Assembly (NCBI GenBank): GCA_035504175.1
Contig: DATJSJ010000173.1
Location: 1 to 8,014 of the forward strand
Source of the DNA: DATJSJ01 sp035504175
GTDB lineage: Bacteria; Pseudomonadota; Alphaproteobacteria; Acetobacterales; Acetobacteraceae
Direction: 5' to 3'
Length of the DNA: 8,014 bases
Positions 7,192 to 8,014 of the stretch are shown here, one piece after another. Position 1 is the stretch's first letter. The number at the start of each line of letters is the position of its first letter. Made by a program: the position numbers and the translations under genes. The notes under the pieces are model-generated. The model saw nothing but the letters and a program-made list of their open reading frames with translations. It made no database searches and had not been told where the DNA came from.

Positions 7192-7204
7192 CCCCGGCAA
7201 TGGT

Positions 7205-7227
7205 CGCCTTCGACGGTGTCGAAGGCG
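7205..7227. repeat. Right flanking hairpin of nested palindrome
   Basis: CGCCTTCGAC (7205-7214) and GTCGAAGGCG (7218-7227) form a perfect 10-bp stem with loop GGT. Its core 13-mer (7210-7222) is the reverse complement of the left hairpin core, so the two hairpins mirror one another around the long inverted repeat. Confidence 0.85.
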
Positions 7228-7273
7228 TCGGTCAGCGCCTTCGCATGCCTCGCGAAGCGGATGCGTGAGCCGG

Positions 7274-7279
7274 TATAAG
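7274..7279 (+). promoter_or_regulatory. Possible -10 box of the dinG-like gene
   Basis: TATAAG matches five of six bases of the -10 consensus and ends 5 nt before the ATG at 7285. There is no recognisable -35 at the usual spacing. If used, the transcript would start at or next to the ATG and be leaderless. Confidence 0.25.
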
Positions 7280-7284
7280 CGGGC

Positions 7285-8014
7285 ATGGCCCGCCTCGCCC
7301 TGCCCCAAGCCCCCGCGCTGGTCGCCGGGCACGGGCGCGCCGCGCTGCTGACGCCCGACGGCGAACTCCTCACCGTCGCGGCGGCGCAGCTCCCGGGCCT
7401 GCTGCGCGGGTTGGAACCGCCGCTGCTGGTGCACGCGCCGGCGAGCTTCCGCCGCCTCGGCCTGCGCCCAGGACCGGCCTACGACCTGCTTTCGCTCTTC
7501 GCCTTCGTGCTGCCGGCCCAAAGCGCGACGCCGACGCCGCGCGGGCTCGCCCTCGCCCTCGGGCTCGATCCGCCCGGCGACCCGGAATCCGCCGCGGCAC
7601 TGCTGCCGGACCTCGCCCTGACGCTGCTGCAGCGCCTGGCGCAGGGACGCGCCGCCGGGCTCGACCGCGACGCCGCCGGGCTCGCCGCCTGGATGGGACG
7701 CGCCGGCTGGGGCTGGGCGCCGTACGTGATGGCAGCGCTCGGCCGGCCCGACGCCGCGCCGTCGATCGAGCGCCTGCGCATCTGGAAGCACCTGCCCGAG
7801 TGGGATGAGGAAGCGCCGCTGCCGCCGCCCGGCGCGATACCGGTCGCTCCCACGGAAGCGCGCGCGCGCCTCGCCGCCATGCTCGGCCCCGCGGCGGAGA
7901 CGCGCCCGGGCCAGGCCGACTACGCCAGCGCCGCGAGCGCCGCCTTCGCCCCGCGCGAGCACCGTGGCGAGCCGCACGCCGTGCTCGCCGAGGCCGGCAC
8001 CGGCACCGGCAAGA
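7285..8014 (+). CDS. DinG-like ATP-dependent DNA helicase, N-terminal part only
   Basis: The first 243 residues are visible and the gene continues past the right edge. The protein ends in AEAGTGTGK (235-243), the start of an SF2 Walker A motif as in DinG/XPD-type helicases, preceded by RPGQADYA (207-214) with a Q-motif-like Gln210 and HAVLAE (230-235). The first 200 or so residues (LVHAPASFRRLGLRPGPAYDLLSLFAFV, shown here split as LVHAPASFRRLG then LRPGPAYDLLSLFAFV) are an Ala/Leu-rich N-terminal region like that of alphaproteobacterial DinG homologues. LPEWDEEAP at about 170-178 is also typical. Such enzymes unwind DNA 5'-3', often with an Fe-S cluster; the Cys ligands and motor motifs II-VI would lie outside the window. 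The ATG at 7285 is the only reasonable start, since an upstream in-frame ATG at 7261 meets TAA after five codons. There is no clear SD. Confidence 0.82.
   Translation, partial: MARLALPQAPALVAGHGRAALLTPDGELLTVAAAQLPGLLRGLEPPLLVHAPASFRRLGLRPGPAYDLLSLFAFVLPAQSATPTPRGLALALGLDPPGDPESAAALLPDLALTLLQRLAQGRAAGLDRDAAGLAAWMGRAGWGWAPYVMAALGRPDAAPSIERLRIWKHLPEWDEEAPLPPPGAIPVAPTEARARLAAMLGPAAETRPGQADYASAASAAFAPREHRGEPHAVLAEAGTGTGK

Noticed and set aside
6994..7977. A 327-codon minus-strand frame through the palindrome and the dinG-like start
   Set aside because: Arg/Gly/Gln-rich product that crosses a non-coding palindrome, while the opposite strand encodes a recognisable helicase with a Walker A motif.
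1..8014. CRISPR array, tRNA/rRNA gene, insertion sequence, defence or phage cassette
   Set aside because: I saw no regularly spaced direct repeats, cloverleaf-like sequence, transposase, or defence or phage protein. The genes are ordinary chromosomal ones.

Overview
The window is about 70% GC, gene-dense and bacterial. A class I lysyl-tRNA synthetase, a DinG-type helicase with an alphaproteobacterial-style N-terminal region, and the overall protein character point to an alphaproteobacterium, possibly Rhodospirillales/Acetobacteraceae. The taxonomic call is inference from protein character, not from a marker gene.

Layout from left to right. (1) Minus strand, running off the left edge: a nearly complete GlgX glycogen debranching enzyme with all GH13 catalytic residues. 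(2) A 208-bp divergent gap with a promoter/operator-like site. (3) Plus strand: a 150-residue MaoC-type hot-dog hydratase that probably starts at a TTG. (4) Minus strand, convergent with maoC across 17 bp: an MprF-like membrane protein whose C-terminal aminoacyltransferase domain stops about half way. (5) Minus strand, immediately upstream of and coupled to mprF (1-nt gap): a complete class I lysyl-tRNA synthetase. (6) Plus strand, divergent from lysS: a small four-helix membrane protein of unknown function. (7) A 247-bp non-coding gap holding a striking, nearly concentric set of nested palindromes (35-bp perfect arms). (8) Plus strand, running off the right edge: the N-terminal 243 residues of a DinG-like helicase, ending in its Walker A motif.

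How the genes relate: lysS and mprF form a two-gene unit in which the first gene makes the usual aminoacyl donor (Lys-tRNA) for the family of the second. The truncated synthase half of this MprF raises the question of whether lysine transfer still occurs. The other genes (glycogen breakdown, hydratase, helicase) are unrelated housekeeping or metabolic functions. I do not see a clearly new defence or mobile system. The points most worth a second look are the nested palindrome at 7065-7227 and the lysS/short-mprF pair.
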